A stretch of DNA of 64,000 nucleotides, from assembly GCA_016722465.1 (NCBI GenBank), contig JADKJC010000004.1, positions 1 to 64,000 of the forward strand, written 5' to 3'. The notes below the pieces were generated by a model. The model ran no database searches. It saw nothing but the letters and a program-made list of their open reading frames with translations, and was not told the origin of the DNA. Positions 20,341 through 29,500 of the stretch are shown here, one piece after another. This stretch comes from Chitinophagaceae bacterium (GTDB lineage Bacteria > Bacteroidota > Bacteroidia > Chitinophagales > Chitinophagaceae). A program made the position numbers and the translations under genes. Position 1 is the first letter of the stretch. Each line of letters starts with the position of its first letter.

Positions 20341-21249
20341 ATGCCTGTAGCTTATCCCCACATCATTCAATCTTTCCTGGATTACCTTAAGTTTCAAAAA
20401 AGGTATTCACAGCATACTATCATATCTTACCAGAACGATCTCACCGCTTTCTTTGATTTTACTTTCCCTGTTTTTGGCGAGATGGAGCTTTCGGCATTGA
20501 GTGCTCCTATTATCAGGAGCTGGCTGGCCAATTTAAAAGAGCAGGGGATGGAGTCCCGTTCTATCAACAGGAAGATTTCTGCCCTAAAATCATTTTTTAA
20601 ATTTCAATTGAAAGAAGGTGCCGTCAGCGAAAGTCCAATGGCTACCATCATATCTCCTAAGAATAAAAAACGGCTTCCGCAGTATGTGGATGAAAAAGGA
20701 ACGGAAATACTGTTCAGGTATGTAGAATTTGAAGATAGCTGGCGAGGTAGAACAGATCATTTAATAATGCAGCTTTTATATAACACCGGTATGCGGCAGG
20801 CAGAATTGGTCGGGCTTAAGGAAACGCAAATTGATAAAAGTAACAGTCAGATAAAAGTATTGGGTAAGGGTAATAAGGAAAGGATTCTGCCCCTGACCAG
20901 GGAACTGATCAATATCCTCACTATTTATATGGAAGATAAAAGAAAAACTTTTGAAGCTTTTGATTCAGCTTATGTGCTCATTAATGAAAAAGGAAAAAAA
21001 CTATACCCCAGGTATGTTTACAATACCGTAAAGCTGTACTTATCTAAAAAAGATGTCACTACCATCGATAAAAGAAGCCCGCACATCCTGCGCCACACTT
21101 TTGCTACTCACTTGATGAATAACGGGGCTGATATCAATGCAGTAAAGGAATTGCTGGGCCATAGCAGCCTTGCAGCCACCCAGGTATACACCCATAATAC
21201 CATTGATAAGTTAAAAGATATATACAAGAAGGCACATCCCAAAGCATAA
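20341..21249 (+). CDS. xerC: tyrosine recombinase XerC/XerD family
   Basis: A site-specific recombinase of 302 residues, the usual Xer length. The N-terminal SAM-like domain (SQHTIISYQNDLTAFFDF) is followed by the catalytic domain: first Arg in LYNTGMRQAELVGL, HxxR in SPHILRHTFATHL, then LGHSSLAATQVYTH with the nucleophile Tyr. Its place between rpsU and hpf is a conserved Bacteroidota order, which supports chromosome dimer resolution rather than a mobile-element role. Whether it is XerC or XerD cannot be decided here. The start lies directly after the rpsU terminator without a ribosome binding site. Confidence 0.88.
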   Translation: MPVAYPHIIQSFLDYLKFQKRYSQHTIISYQNDLTAFFDFTFPVFGEMELSALSAPIIRSWLANLKEQGMESRSINRKISALKSFFKFQLKEGAVSESPMATIISPKNKKRLPQYVDEKGTEILFRYVEFEDSWRGRTDHLIMQLLYNTGMRQAELVGLKETQIDKSNSQIKVLGKGNKERILPLTRELINILTIYMEDKRKTFEAFDSAYVLINEKGKKLYPRYVYNTVKLYLSKKDVTTIDKRSPHILRHTFATHLMNNGADINAVKELLGHSSLAATQVYTHNTIDKLKDIYKKAHPKA

Positions 21250-21438
21250 TTTTCCCATTTGTACAATATTTCCGGGTTTTGGCTGTTTTAATCAAATAAA
21301 TTTTGGAATTAAAATGGGTAAGTATTACCTTGAAGTATGAAAGCCTTCACCACAAAAACCCTAATATAGATTAGCCTATGAATTAAATTGTTTACTCCAT
21401 TTTTTATTTATTGTTCACTATTTTAAAATTAGATTGCT

Positions 21439-21738
21439 ATGAACGTAAACATTCAGACTGTGCATTTTGAAGCAGATTCTAAACTCGTATCCTACATTGA
21501 AAAAAAACTTTCTAAACTTTTTCAATTCCACGACCGCATCACCAAAGTGGATGTGTACCTGAAACTTGACAATGTGGTACACAATATCAAAGACAAAGTA
21601 GCAGAAATTAAAGTGCACATTCCCAAGTATGATTTTTTTGTAAAACATTCTTCCAAATCATTCGAAGAAAGCTTTGATGTAGCTTTAGATTCTGTCATCA
21701 TGCAGATCAAACGAAAGAAAGAGAAATTAGCAGCTTAA
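21439..21738 (+). CDS. hpf: ribosome hibernation-promoting factor, short form
   Basis: A 99-residue RaiA/HPF family protein that binds the 30S A and P sites in slow growth. It reads MNVNIQTVHFEADSKLVSYI, then FHDRITKVDVYLKLDN, and a C-terminal helix ESFDVALDSVIMQIKRKKEK. It lacks the long-form C-terminal dimerisation domain. It is followed by a strong terminator and then the tRNA operon. Confidence 0.9.
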   Translation: MNVNIQTVHFEADSKLVSYIEKKLSKLFQFHDRITKVDVYLKLDNVVHNIKDKVAEIKVHIPKYDFFVKHSSKSFEESFDVALDSVIMQIKRKKEKLAA

Positions 21739-21743
21739 AATAC

Positions 21744-21778
21744 AGCCCCCCGTTGAACAAACGGGGGGCTTTTTTTTT
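21744..21778 (+). terminator. terminator of hpf
   Basis: AGCCCCCCGTT pairs with AACGGGGGGCT around a short loop and is followed by eight or more T. Confidence 0.9.
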
Positions 21779-21837
21779 GCTTTCTCCATTCTCCACATTT
21801 TTGTTTTTCAATTGTTTAAAAAAATCTTTTTCAAAAT

Positions 21838-21867
21838 TTTGGTATTAATCATTTTCACTTACCTTTG
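21838..21867 (+). promoter_or_regulatory. promoter of the tRNA-tuf operon
   Basis: TTTG at 21838-21841 and TACCTTTG at 21860-21867, spacer 18 bases, match the Bacteroidota consensus. The first tRNA begins 65 bases downstream. Confidence 0.7.
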
Positions 21868-21932
21868 CCTTCCCAAAAAACAGGGTACAGCATTATGCTT
21901 TGTTTTTTGAGAAGTTCTTTACAATATAAAAA

Positions 21933-22005
21933 GCCGAAGTAGCTCAGTTGGTAGAGCAACTGATTTGTAATCAGTAGGTCGCTGGTTCGACTCCAGTCTT
22001 CGGCT
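21933..22005 (+). tRNA. tRNA-Thr (TGT)
   Basis: The acceptor GCCGAAG pairs with CTTCGGC. The anticodon loop TTTGTAA is held by CTGA/TCAG, giving TGT. The T-loop GTTCGACTC is present. The 3' CCA is not encoded. Confidence 0.93.
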
Positions 22006-22014
22006 CTTTGATTT

Positions 22015-22097
<83 letters not shown>

Positions 22098-22194
22098 CAG
22101 TTCTTTGATTATTTTGAATTTTAAATGATAAATTTTGAATGAAGTACATTGTATGCATTTAAAATTTGGAATTCAACATTTAAAATAATAACTA

Positions 22195-22267
22195 GCGGAA
22201 GTAGCTCATTTGGTAGAGCGGTAGCCTTCCAAGCTTCAGGTGGCCGGTTCGAGCCCGGTCTTCCGCT
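22195..22267 (+). tRNA. tRNA-Gly (TCC)
   Basis: The acceptor GCGGAAG pairs with CTTCCGC, the anticodon loop CTTCCAA gives TCC, and the T-loop is GTTCGAGCC. It is separated from tRNA-Tyr by 97 AT-rich bases with inverted TTTAAA-type repeats. Confidence 0.92.
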
Positions 22268-22299
22268 CATTTTCTGCCTGCGATGGCAGAATGGTTTTA

Positions 22300-22371
22300 G
22301 CCGTCGTAGCTCAGGGGTAGAGCACTTCCTTGGTAGGGAAGGGGTCGTGAGTTCGATTCTCACTGATGGCT
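22300..22371 (+). tRNA. tRNA-Thr (GGT)
   Basis: The acceptor GCCGTCG pairs with TGATGGC using G-T pairs, the anticodon loop TTGGTAG lies in CTTCC/GGAAG giving GGT, and the T-loop is GTTCGATTC. It lies 75 bases before tuf. Confidence 0.92.
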
Positions 22372-22446
22372 CAAAAAATAAATTAGTCAATGGTTGATGA
22401 CTTAAATAATAAACCAATTTTAAAACACATATTTAAACTATAAACA

Positions 22447-23633
22447 ATGGCAAAAGAATCATTCAAGAGGGATAAACCCCATCTTAACGTTGGTACTATC
22501 GGTCACGTAGATCATGGTAAAACGACACTTACAGCCGCTATAACCGATGTTTTGTCAAAAAGAGGTTTAGCGGAAAAGAAAAATTATGATGATATTGACG
22601 GTGCTCCGGAAGAAAAAGAAAGGGGTATCACAATCAATACCGCTCACGTAGAATATGCTACCAATACACGTCACTATGCACACGTTGACTGTCCTGGTCA
22701 CGCTGACTATGTAAAGAACATGATCACTGGTGCTGCACAGATGGACGGTGCTATCCTGGTAGTTGCTGCTACTGACGGACCAATGCCTCAGACAAAAGAA
22801 CACATCCTGCTGGCTCGCCAGGTAGGTGTACCTCAGATTGTTGTTTTCATGAACAAAGTTGATCTGGTTGATGATCCTGAATTGCTTGAGCTTGTTGAAA
22901 TGGAAATTCGTGAATTGTTACTTCATACGGTTTTGACGGTGATAACACACCAATTATCCAGGGTTCTGCAACAGGCGCTTTGGCTGGAGAAGAAAAATGG
23001 GTTGCAAAAATCAACGAATTGATGGATGCTGTTGATAGCTACATTCCAATGCCTCCACGTTTAGTTGATTTACCTTTCCTGATGAGTGTAGAGGATGTTT
23101 TCTCAATCACTGGTCGTGGTACTGTTGCTACAGGCCGTATCGAAAGAGGACGCATCAAAGTGGGCGAAGCAATGGAAATCGTTGGTTTGATGGAAAAACC
23201 ATTGACCACTACCTGTACTGGTGTTGAAATGTTTAAAAAATTGCTTGACGAAGGTGAAGCTGGTGATAACGCAGGTTTGTTGTTACGTGGTATTGAAAAG
23301 ACCCAGATCCGTCGTGGTATGGTACTTTGCAAACCAGGTACCATTACTCCGCACACTGAATTTAAAGGTGAGGTTTATGTATTGAGCAAAGAAGAAGGTG
23401 GACGTCATACTCCATTCTTCAACAAATACCGTCCTCAGTTCTATTTCCGTACTACAGACGTAACTGGTGAAGTTACTTTGAATGCTGGTACTGAAATGGT
23501 AATGCCTGGCGATAACACCAACTTGCAGGTTACGTTGATCCAACCAATCGCAATGGAAAAAGGTTTGAAATTTGCGATTCGTGAAGGTGGTCGTACCGTA
23601 GGTGCTGGTCAGGTTACTGAAATTATAAAATAA
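22447..23633 (+). CDS. tuf: elongation factor Tu, one frameshift
   Basis: EF-Tu delivers aminoacyl-tRNA to the ribosome. The N-terminal part carries the G1 loop [14 protein letters not shown], switch [14 protein letters not shown]3 DCPGHADY and G4 NKVD. At 22919, after MEIRELL, one A is missing: TTGTTA-CTTCATACGG should read TTGTTAACTTCATACGG. The text then continues as [20 protein letters not shown] and on through domains 2 and 3 ([28 protein letters not shown]). The joined protein has 395 residues, as expected. The gene is essential, so this is almost surely a sequencing error. It is co-transcribed with the four tRNAs. Confidence 0.95.
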
Positions 23634-23679
23634 GAATCCCTAATCCCCCAAAAGGGGAGAATGAGAGCTTAAAATAAAT

Positions 23680-23716
23680 ACAAAGTACCTTTGGTTTTTA
23701 GCCTTAGGTACTTTGT
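23680..23716 (+). terminator. hairpin after tuf
   Basis: ACAAAGTACCT pairs perfectly with AGGTACTTTGT (11 bp), followed by TCTTT. It probably ends or attenuates the tuf transcript before tRNA-Trp. Confidence 0.65.
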
Positions 23717-23842
23717 TCTTTAATAAATTCTTAGCCTCCATCCCCATAAAGGGGAGAAAAGCAAGAGCCTGATTTTTTAAAAAGTTCTTTTATTTTTATA
23801 GAGTTTTCCCTGTCCTCCGCTGTTAAGTGGAGATAGGGGTAT

Positions 23843-23913
23843 ACGGGCATGGTGCAACGGTAGCATACGGGTCTCCAAAACCTTTGATCTGGGTTCGAAT
23901 CCTAGTGCCCGTG
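23843..23913 (+). tRNA. tRNA-Trp (CCA)
   Basis: The acceptor ACGGGCA pairs with TGCCCGT, the anticodon loop CTCCAAA gives CCA, and the T-loop is GTTCGAATC. It lies directly before secE, a common arrangement. Confidence 0.92.
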
Positions 23914-24011
23914 CTGATTATGGTTGAAAGTTTACTGTTTAAAAGTTTAAAGTTGTTGAATTCAGCAGCTTAACCTTTAACCTTAAACCTTAAACCCCTA
24001 AACCTTTTATT

Positions 24012-24209
24012 ATGAATAAATTTTCTGCATACTTAAGAGACTCTTACAAGGAGCTGATAGAAAAAGTAACCTGGCCTTCATGGGATCAGTTGCAACAATC
24101 AACCATGATTGTATTAGGTGCTACTTTGTTTATCACAGCCCTGGTGTGGGTGATGGATTTTGTAGCCAATGGCTCACTTAAATTTATTTACTCTTTATTT
24201 AAAGGATAA
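24012..24209 (+). CDS. secE: preprotein translocase subunit SecE
   Basis: A single-span SecE of 65 residues in the SecYEG channel. The N-terminal amphipathic helix (YLRDSYKELIEKVTWPSWDQ) is followed by one transmembrane segment (MIVLGATLFITALVWVMDF). Its TAA overlaps the ATG of nusG by one base, so the two are translationally coupled. Confidence 0.93.
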   Translation: MNKFSAYLRDSYKELIEKVTWPSWDQLQQSTMIVLGATLFITALVWVMDFVANGSLKFIYSLFKG

Positions 24210-24793
24210 TGGAAGAAACAACCGTTCAGGAAAAAGAAAATAAGTGGTACGTATTGCGTGTGGTAAGTGGTAAGGAACGCAAGATCAAGGAATATCTTGA
24301 TAAGGATATCATACGTAACGGCTGGAGTGAAATCATTAAACAGATATTTCTACCCGTAGAAAAGGTATATAAAGTACAGGCTGGTAAAAAAGTAATGAGG
24401 GAAAGGAATTTTTACCCAGGCTATGTAATGATTGAAGTGGCTGATAACAAACTGAATGATGACATGGTGCAGCATATCAGCAATATCAGCAACGTAATGC
24501 ACTTTTTAACAGATGGTAAAGGAAGTAAAGGAAATATCATTTCATTGCGCAAGGCTGAGGTAAACAAAATGCTGGGTAAAGTGGATGAAATGGGCGAAGG
24601 CGGAGGAATGACAATGAGCGAACCATTTATTATTGGTGAAACCATTAAGATCATCGATGGTCCATTCAACGACTTTAACGGAATGGTTGAAGAAGTAAAT
24701 GACGAGAAGAAAAAATTAAAAGTTCAGGTAAAGATATTTGGAAGAGCTACACCGGTGGAATTAAACTACATGCAGGTAGAGAAAATATCTTAA
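24209..24793 (+). CDS. nusG: transcription termination/antitermination factor NusG
   Basis: A NusG of 194 residues that binds RNA polymerase and links it to Rho or the ribosome. The NGN domain begins KWYVLRVVSGKERKIKEYL and contains RNFYPGYVMIEV. The C-terminal KOW domain reads GETIKIIDGPFNDFNGMVEE. It overlaps secE by one base and is followed by a terminator. The usual next genes rplK-rplA are absent. Confidence 0.94.
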   Translation: MEETTVQEKENKWYVLRVVSGKERKIKEYLDKDIIRNGWSEIIKQIFLPVEKVYKVQAGKKVMRERNFYPGYVMIEVADNKLNDDMVQHISNISNVMHFLTDGKGSKGNIISLRKAEVNKMLGKVDEMGEGGGMTMSEPFIIGETIKIIDGPFNDFNGMVEEVNDEKKKLKVQVKIFGRATPVELNYMQVEKIS

Positions 24794-24811
24794 TCTATAC
24801 AAGAATCTGAA

Positions 24812-24846
24812 GAGGGCCATCAGTTAGCTAACTGGTGGCTTTTTAT
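24812..24846 (+). terminator. terminator after nusG
   Basis: GCCATCAGTTAGC pairs with GCTAACTGGTGGC (one G-T pair), followed by TTTTTATTT. Confidence 0.8.
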
Positions 24847-24997
24847 TTACCGCTATTTCCCGGGAGGAATATATTTTGATTCTGACTGCGTTGTTTTGCA
24901 ATTGTGCAAAGTCTTATTGTTACAAAACATATCAACGTATTGAAATAAATTATACCTTTCCTTTTTCCAAAATCAAACACAACTGCTAAGGGCAACC

Positions 24998-25590
24998 ATG
25001 GACCCCACACTGCAACAACTGCTTGATGGATGCAAGGCAAGTGACAGAGCCGCTCAAAAAGCTTTGTACTACCGGTATTTCAATACATTTGTGGGTATTG
25101 CGGTACGCTATGTAAATACTCCGGCAGATGCAGAAGAAGTGCTTAACAATGCTTTCCTCCGCATTTTTAAACATATCAGTAAATACAGGGGAAAAGGTTC
25201 ATTTGAGGGCTGGATGAAAAGAATTGTGGTAAACTGCAGCCTTACCTACATCAGCCGCCCCCATTACACCACTCAATCCCGGATTATCCCTTTGAAAGAT
25301 TACAGCCTTGCTGATGAAACTGCTTTGCAGGCAAGTTCTGTACATATTGGGAGTAATGGCATCGAAGAAAAATACAACCAGGATTTTTGCTACAGTTGCT
25401 GATGCTGCTGCCCGAAACTACAAGGATTGTATTTAACCTGTATGTTTTTGAAGAATACAACCACAGTGAAATTGGAGAGTTGCTGGGTATGGCAGAACGG
25501 ACCTCTCAAAGTCACCTGGCCAAGGCAAGAAAGATATTGAGTGAAAAATTAGATAAAAAAGAACTGATCAGTAAAATGCAAAGAGTATGA
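24998..25590 (+). CDS. ECF-type RNA polymerase sigma factor, one frameshift
   Basis: An extracytoplasmic-function sigma factor of about 197 residues. Region 2 reads YRYFNTFVGIAVRYVNTPAD followed by AEEVLNNAFLRIFKHISKYR. Region 4 is in the next frame: LLPETTRIVFNLYVFEEYNH, then SEIGELLGMAERTSQSHLAK with the helix-turn-helix. The break is near 25372 at GAAGAAAAATAC, where one more A restores EEKIQPGFLLQLL. The stop of region 4 overlaps the ATG of the next gene at 25587, so both are coupled and the neighbour is the likely sigma regulator. Confidence 0.85.
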
Positions 25591-26753
25591 GTAATAATGC
25601 TCACATAGATAAAATTTTTAAAGAAGGGCTTGGCGAAATCAGCAACCCTAACAGGGATGCTATGTGGCAAAAGATGGAGGGAATGATTGACAATGATGCC
25701 AAGAAAAAAAAGAGACGTTTTGCATTTATTATTTTGTTTGGCTGTTTGGTAACAGCGGGTTTTTTTATAGCAGTTAATTTAAATACAGCACCTAAGTACC
25801 TGGCCAAAACTAAGGCGGTACCATCTTCAAAAGTTAGCAATAGTGCTGTAAAAGAGGATGAAATTGTTTCTGTAACCCCAGCTCTCATTGCTACTTCATC
25901 AAATCCTGCATCAGCAAGGCCCTCGAAATTAGTTTCAGCAAAGCGGCCTGTAATTAATTACGGAAGTGGAAGCATGGTCATTTCAAACACAAATGCTGAG
26001 GAAAGTACTACGATGATACCATCGGCACAGCAAATTGCAGATGACTTTTTAGCAAAAAAAATGACGGTTGATGCAGAATTGCTCCCGGTGCAATATTTGA
26101 AAGAACCTTCATTTGTTATAACTCCTGTTGTTCAGAAAACAAATATCAGCACCAAGCCAGCCGAAACTAAAAAAGAGCCGGGGACCTCAAAAAAGATATC
26201 AATAGAAGCGATAGCAGGGGGCGATTTTTTGAGGATGAACAGGAAAGCAGGGTATTATGCCGGAATAAGGATAAACCGGCTGCTGGATAAAGGAACAGTA
26301 ATTTCTGTAGGTTTTAATTATTCAAGTAATACGGTGAACGATAGATATTATTTATCGTCAAAACCTGAAGGGCGAAGAGAAACAGATGCAAGGGTGAACG
26401 ATATCCGTACACTACGGGTTCCGGTTTATTTCCAGCGGCAATTGGCCAACAGTAAGTTTGCATTGATGGCAGGCTTGATACCTACCTATGTAATTGATGC
26501 AACTGTATACAACGTACCCAATTCGTTTAACAGTGATCCCAATCAATTCCGAAAGTTTACCTTGAAAGACATCAACCGCTTTAATATTCTGTTTGGTGCC
26601 GGCATTAAGTACTCCCCTTTAAAAAGAGTTGCTTTTGAACTCAGTGGAAGCTACGGATTTACCACCCTGGTGAAAAACAGTTATATCAATAAGTCAAGGG
26701 TAAATGATAATTTCAAAAGTATACAGGCAGGGGTTGTGTTTAAGCTGAGATAA
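25587..26753 (+). CDS. membrane-anchored anti-sigma-like protein with barrel-type C-terminus
   Basis: A 388-residue product. Residues 1-45 are a short cytosolic helix region (DKIFKEGLGEISNPNRDAMW) like the sigma-binding part of small Bacteroidota anti-sigma proteins. Residues 46-65 are one transmembrane helix (FAFIILFGCLVTAGFFIAV). Residues 66-200 are a low-complexity periplasmic linker. Residues 205-388 alternate like PorT/OmpA-type outer-membrane strands (ISVGFNYSSNTVNDRYYL; LFGAGIKYSPLKRVAFELS). It overlaps the sigma gene by 4 bases. This suggests a trans-envelope sensor that could connect an outer-membrane barrel to a cytosolic sigma factor. Domain boundaries are inferred from composition only. 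Confidence 0.6.
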   Translation: MSNNAHIDKIFKEGLGEISNPNRDAMWQKMEGMIDNDAKKKKRRFAFIILFGCLVTAGFFIAVNLNTAPKYLAKTKAVPSSKVSNSAVKEDEIVSVTPALIATSSNPASARPSKLVSAKRPVINYGSGSMVISNTNAEESTTMIPSAQQIADDFLAKKMTVDAELLPVQYLKEPSFVITPVVQKTNISTKPAETKKEPGTSKKISIEAIAGGDFLRMNRKAGYYAGIRINRLLDKGTVISVGFNYSSNTVNDRYYLSSKPEGRRETDARVNDIRTLRVPVYFQRQLANSKFALMAGLIPTYVIDATVYNVPNSFNSDPNQFRKFTLKDINRFNILFGAGIKYSPLKRVAFELSGSYGFTTLVKNSYINKSRVNDNFKSIQAGVVFKLR

Positions 26754-27098
26754 CGCTGCTGCATTTTTCAGTTAATTTTAATGTTGTTATAAGTCAAAGC
26801 AAGTTCTGCTGTTTATACAGAACCTGCTGTTGATGACTCTTAACTATCCCTCTAGAAATTGAATGGTATTTTTTGTGTATGAAGATATTTTTACCCCTTT
26901 TCAGGGTTTACAATTTATCATAAAGATGCATCCCTGGCCTGCCGGCTGCATTACACAATTGCCTGAAAAACTTACAAAATTCACACATCCGCCATTTTTT
27001 TACAACTGTTGCATCTGTAAACTGTAATCGGATCGCCTATAATGTAACAAGACCTATTGAACATTGCGTTCAAAAAAATAAACGGTACAGGATTAAAA
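26754..27098. other. intergenic, nothing recognised
   Basis: The spacer between the converging sigma-factor pair and the stress cluster contains no convincing gene, RNA or strong hairpin. Confidence 0.5.
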
Positions 27099-27569
27099 CT
27101 AGTTTGTTTTTTTAGTAGGAATGATAACCAGGGGAACCGTTGTGTGATGCAGCACTTTTCCTGCTACACTTCCTATCAATATTGAATCCAGCCATTTCCT
27201 GCTGTGAGAACCTGTTACAATCATATCTGCATGGATATCTTTGGCAGTTGCTAAAATGACATCCGCCGTATCCCCGCTTTTTACTTCAGTGTGAATGCCG
27301 GTATCACCTAAATGCTGTTTTGATTTATCAAGAAAATCATACGATGCCTTTGTAAGGCCGTCAACTAAGTCAGGCTCCATAAAATCTGTAGCTGCATAAC
27401 CACCGAATCCCATGATCGGTGAATAAGCCGTGGAAGAGTAATATACCGGATCTGCTATTACATGCAGCAGTGTTACACTTGCACCCATTGCGGTGGCCAA
27501 TGCATAACCTGCTTCTGCCACTTTTTGTGCTGTAGGGTCATAATCAAGTGCAATGAGTATCTTTTTCAT
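27099..27569 (-). CDS. universal stress protein UspA family
   Basis: A cytosolic 156-residue single-domain USP. It begins MKKILIALDYDPTAQKVAEA and ends with the ATP-binding loop TGSHSRKWLDSILIGSVAGK followed by VLHHTTVPLVIIP. The G-2x-G-9x-G-S/T type loop is recognisable, so nucleotide binding is likely. It is first from the left in a minus-strand stress cluster. Confidence 0.9.
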   Translation of the reverse strand: MKKILIALDYDPTAQKVAEAGYALATAMGASVTLLHVIADPVYYSSTAYSPIMGFGGYAATDFMEPDLVDGLTKASYDFLDKSKQHLGDTGIHTEVKSGDTADVILATAKDIHADMIVTGSHSRKWLDSILIGSVAGKVLHHTTVPLVIIPTKKTN

Positions 27570-27644
27570 GTTGGTTCAATTATTTTTTAATTGTTTGTTA
27601 TTACAGCAGCATTCAATACCTGGCTAAGGAAAACCAATAGCTGG

Positions 27645-27800
27645 TCACGCTACTTCTTTGCTTTCAGCAATACTCAGTATAACAGCAATAAGTGCAATTA
27701 CCAGCAATATATGAATGAATATTCCTGCAGTTAACAGGAAGTAACCTATTGCCCAAAGGATGCAAAGAATTAAAGCACAGAAATAAAATATATTACTCAT
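27645..27800 (-). CDS. small membrane protein, lmo0937/DUF5670 family
   Basis: A 51-residue protein with two hydrophobic segments: MSNIFYFCALILCILWAIGY and IHILLVIALIAVILSIAE. The central IHILLVIA block matches the lmo0937/DUF5670 family of tiny membrane proteins induced in stress. A paralogue of identical length lies at 28466-28621. Function is unknown. Confidence 0.75.
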   Translation of the reverse strand: MSNIFYFCALILCILWAIGYFLLTAGIFIHILLVIALIAVILSIAESKEVA

Positions 27801-27980
27801 TTTTTTGTTTTTTTACCAGCAGGTATTCATGTAAAGATGAGTGTATCTGCTTCCATCATTATTATACAACTTCAGAAATAAGTTACATCATTCACATATT
27901 TGACCATGGAGGGTTTTTAATTCGCTTTTATTAATACTTGCAGCAGGTTGTAATGATACTTTACTGCTTAAACCTGCTGT

Positions 27981-28334
27981 TTAGTGTTTATCATTGCCAT
28001 CATCTTTATTATTTATAACAGTCAGGATCATTTTGAAACGCCCATTCGGTTTTATAAAGTTGGGCTGGTAGGCTGGTATTACTATTGACTGACCGGTGAG
28101 CAAAAAATGTGACCTTCCATCGATCACTATTTCAGCCTTGCCATCAATGATCTGGGCAAACGTGTCGAAGGGAGATGATTTTTCCATTAAACCTTCCCCA
28201 CTGTCAAACGACATTACACTGATATTACCAGTTGATTTTTTTAATATTGTTTTAATCACTACCGAATTGGTGATGTACTCAATTATTTCAACAGTGATCA
28301 ATGTTTTTGATTTTTCAATTTCGCTGGGATGCAT
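27981..28334 (-). CDS. cupin-domain protein
   Basis: A single-domain cupin of 117 residues: ISVMSFDSGEGLMEKSSPFD, then FAQIIDGKAEIVIDGRSHFL, then TGQSIVIPAYQPNFIKPNGR. The first metal-binding motif lacks the usual His pair (S-P-F-D in its place), so a sensory or binding role is as likely as catalysis. A frameshifted paralogue is at 40242-40625. It lies within the stress cluster, between the two DUF5670 genes. Confidence 0.8.
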   Translation of the reverse strand: MHPSEIEKSKTLITVEIIEYITNSVVIKTILKKSTGNISVMSFDSGEGLMEKSSPFDTFAQIIDGKAEIVIDGRSHFLLTGQSIVIPAYQPNFIKPNGRFKMILTVINNKDDGNDKH

Positions 28335-28361
28335 ATTCAGGCTTTGGTATATTATTGTGTT

Positions 28362-28396
28362 TAAAAAATGGCAGCAAGTGTGGAAGCTGCTGCCAT
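28362..28396 (-). terminator. terminator before the cupin gene
   Basis: On the minus strand ATGGCAGCA pairs with TGCTGCCAT around an 11-base loop, followed by six T. It ends transcripts coming from the DUF5670 gene at 28466. Confidence 0.75.
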
Positions 28397-28465
28397 AAGT
28401 ATTGTTTCACTTTACACAGGGTTGAATTTTGTTACTGTTTACAGAAGCCGGGGCCGGCACAAGGA

Positions 28466-28621
28466 TCACACAGGTCTTTTTCCCTGGATGATCCTTAACA
28501 GTATTACAACTATTGCTACAACAAGTAATAGGTGAATGACCGATCCTGCCTGGTATCCGAAGAACCCAACGGCCCAGCCCAGTATGAGTATTACTGCAAC
28601 GAGATAAAGTAGGTTTCCCAT
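28466..28621 (-). CDS. small membrane protein, lmo0937/DUF5670 family (second copy)
   Basis: 51 residues: MGNLLYLVAVILILGWAVGF, a Gly-rich turn (FGYQAGS), VIHLLLVVAIVVILLRIIQG and a basic tail KRPV. It is closer to the canonical lmo0937 pattern than the copy at 27645-27800. It has its own terminator downstream. Confidence 0.8.
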   Translation of the reverse strand: MGNLLYLVAVILILGWAVGFFGYQAGSVIHLLLVVAIVVILLRIIQGKRPV

Positions 28622-28855
28622 GATCTTAATAATTAGTTATTTACAAAACCGGTAAATACGTTTATCTATATACAAATAAGAATAACAATTGGTAACAGGA
28701 AAATAAACAGTCAAATACCTTATTCCAAATGCTGCATTTTTTTGGCCTGCCTTATTCTCCAGCGTCATTTGTAAAAGACACTGTTTAAGTGCGTTCTAAA
28801 CAGTGTCCTATACAAATACAGGAAATTCAAAAAGGATATTCAAGCGGGAATGGTA

Positions 28856-29041
28856 TTACAGCTTTGCCAGAATATTGTCTAATTCTTCTTTTGTTTTTCC
28901 AAGCTTTACCTGGAGCTTGCCTATCATTTCATCTTTTTTACCTTTGGTAAACAACAGGTCATTGTCAGTTAATAATGCAAATTGTTGTTTCAGCTTGCCC
29001 TTCAGTTCATTCCAGTTTCCGGTTGCTTCAGTTGTATTCAT
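28856..29041 (-). CDS. CsbD-family stress protein
   Basis: A 61-residue hydrophilic helical protein: TGNWNELKGKLKQQFALLTD followed by KKDEMIGKLQVKLGKTKEEL. This is the standard CsbD pattern. Family members rise under osmotic or general stress; their molecular role is unknown. Confidence 0.88.
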   Translation of the reverse strand: MNTTEATGNWNELKGKLKQQFALLTDNDLLFTKGKKDEMIGKLQVKLGKTKEELDNILAKL

Positions 29042-29197
29042 CTTCTTTGTTTTGATAGTGTACTGTAATTATTTCATAAAGTTGGGCATTAAACACGCCG
29101 GGTATGTTACACAATTGCAGTTAATAATTATATTATTCACACTTTTTTAATTGCATGGAATTTTATCTGCAATTGAAACTTAATTGCAATTTGATGC

Positions 29198-29500
29198 TTA
29201 CAATAACAGGATGAGTAACAATATGATGATGATGATGCCACCAACAGATAGGTACACACCGCCGTTCGATTTTTTAAGTTCCTTTTTAATGGTACGCAAC
29301 TCTTTACGCAGGTCTTTCTTTTCGGTGGAACTCAACGTTGTTTTGTCCATTGCTTTTATTTCACTTATCCTCAGCAACATAGAATTTGCACCGGATGAAT
29401 CCGTATAAGAAGATAGTGGTTTTACGGCAGCATTGATTGTAACAGGGCATAGTGTTAGTGACAGGCATACTGCCATTAAATAAATTGAAATTCTTTTCAT
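29198..29500 (-). CDS. small exported protein with C-terminal membrane anchor
   Basis: I chose the ATG at 29500, which gives a signal peptide (MKRISIYLMAVCLSLTLC). A charged helix (TEKKDLRKELRTIKKELKKS) and a very hydrophobic tail (GGIIIIILLLILLL) follow. The 100-residue product would sit in the inner membrane with a periplasmic coiled segment. I do not know the family name; it lies among stress genes. Confidence 0.65.
   Translation of the reverse strand: MKRISIYLMAVCLSLTLCPVTINAAVKPLSSYTDSSGANSMLLRISEIKAMDKTTLSSTEKKDLRKELRTIKKELKKSNGGVYLSVGGIIIIILLLILLL

Noticed and set aside
20341..21249. Xer-type recombinase as the integrase of a mobile element
   Set aside because: Its place between rpsU and hpf is a conserved chromosomal order in Bacteroidota, so a housekeeping Xer role is more likely.
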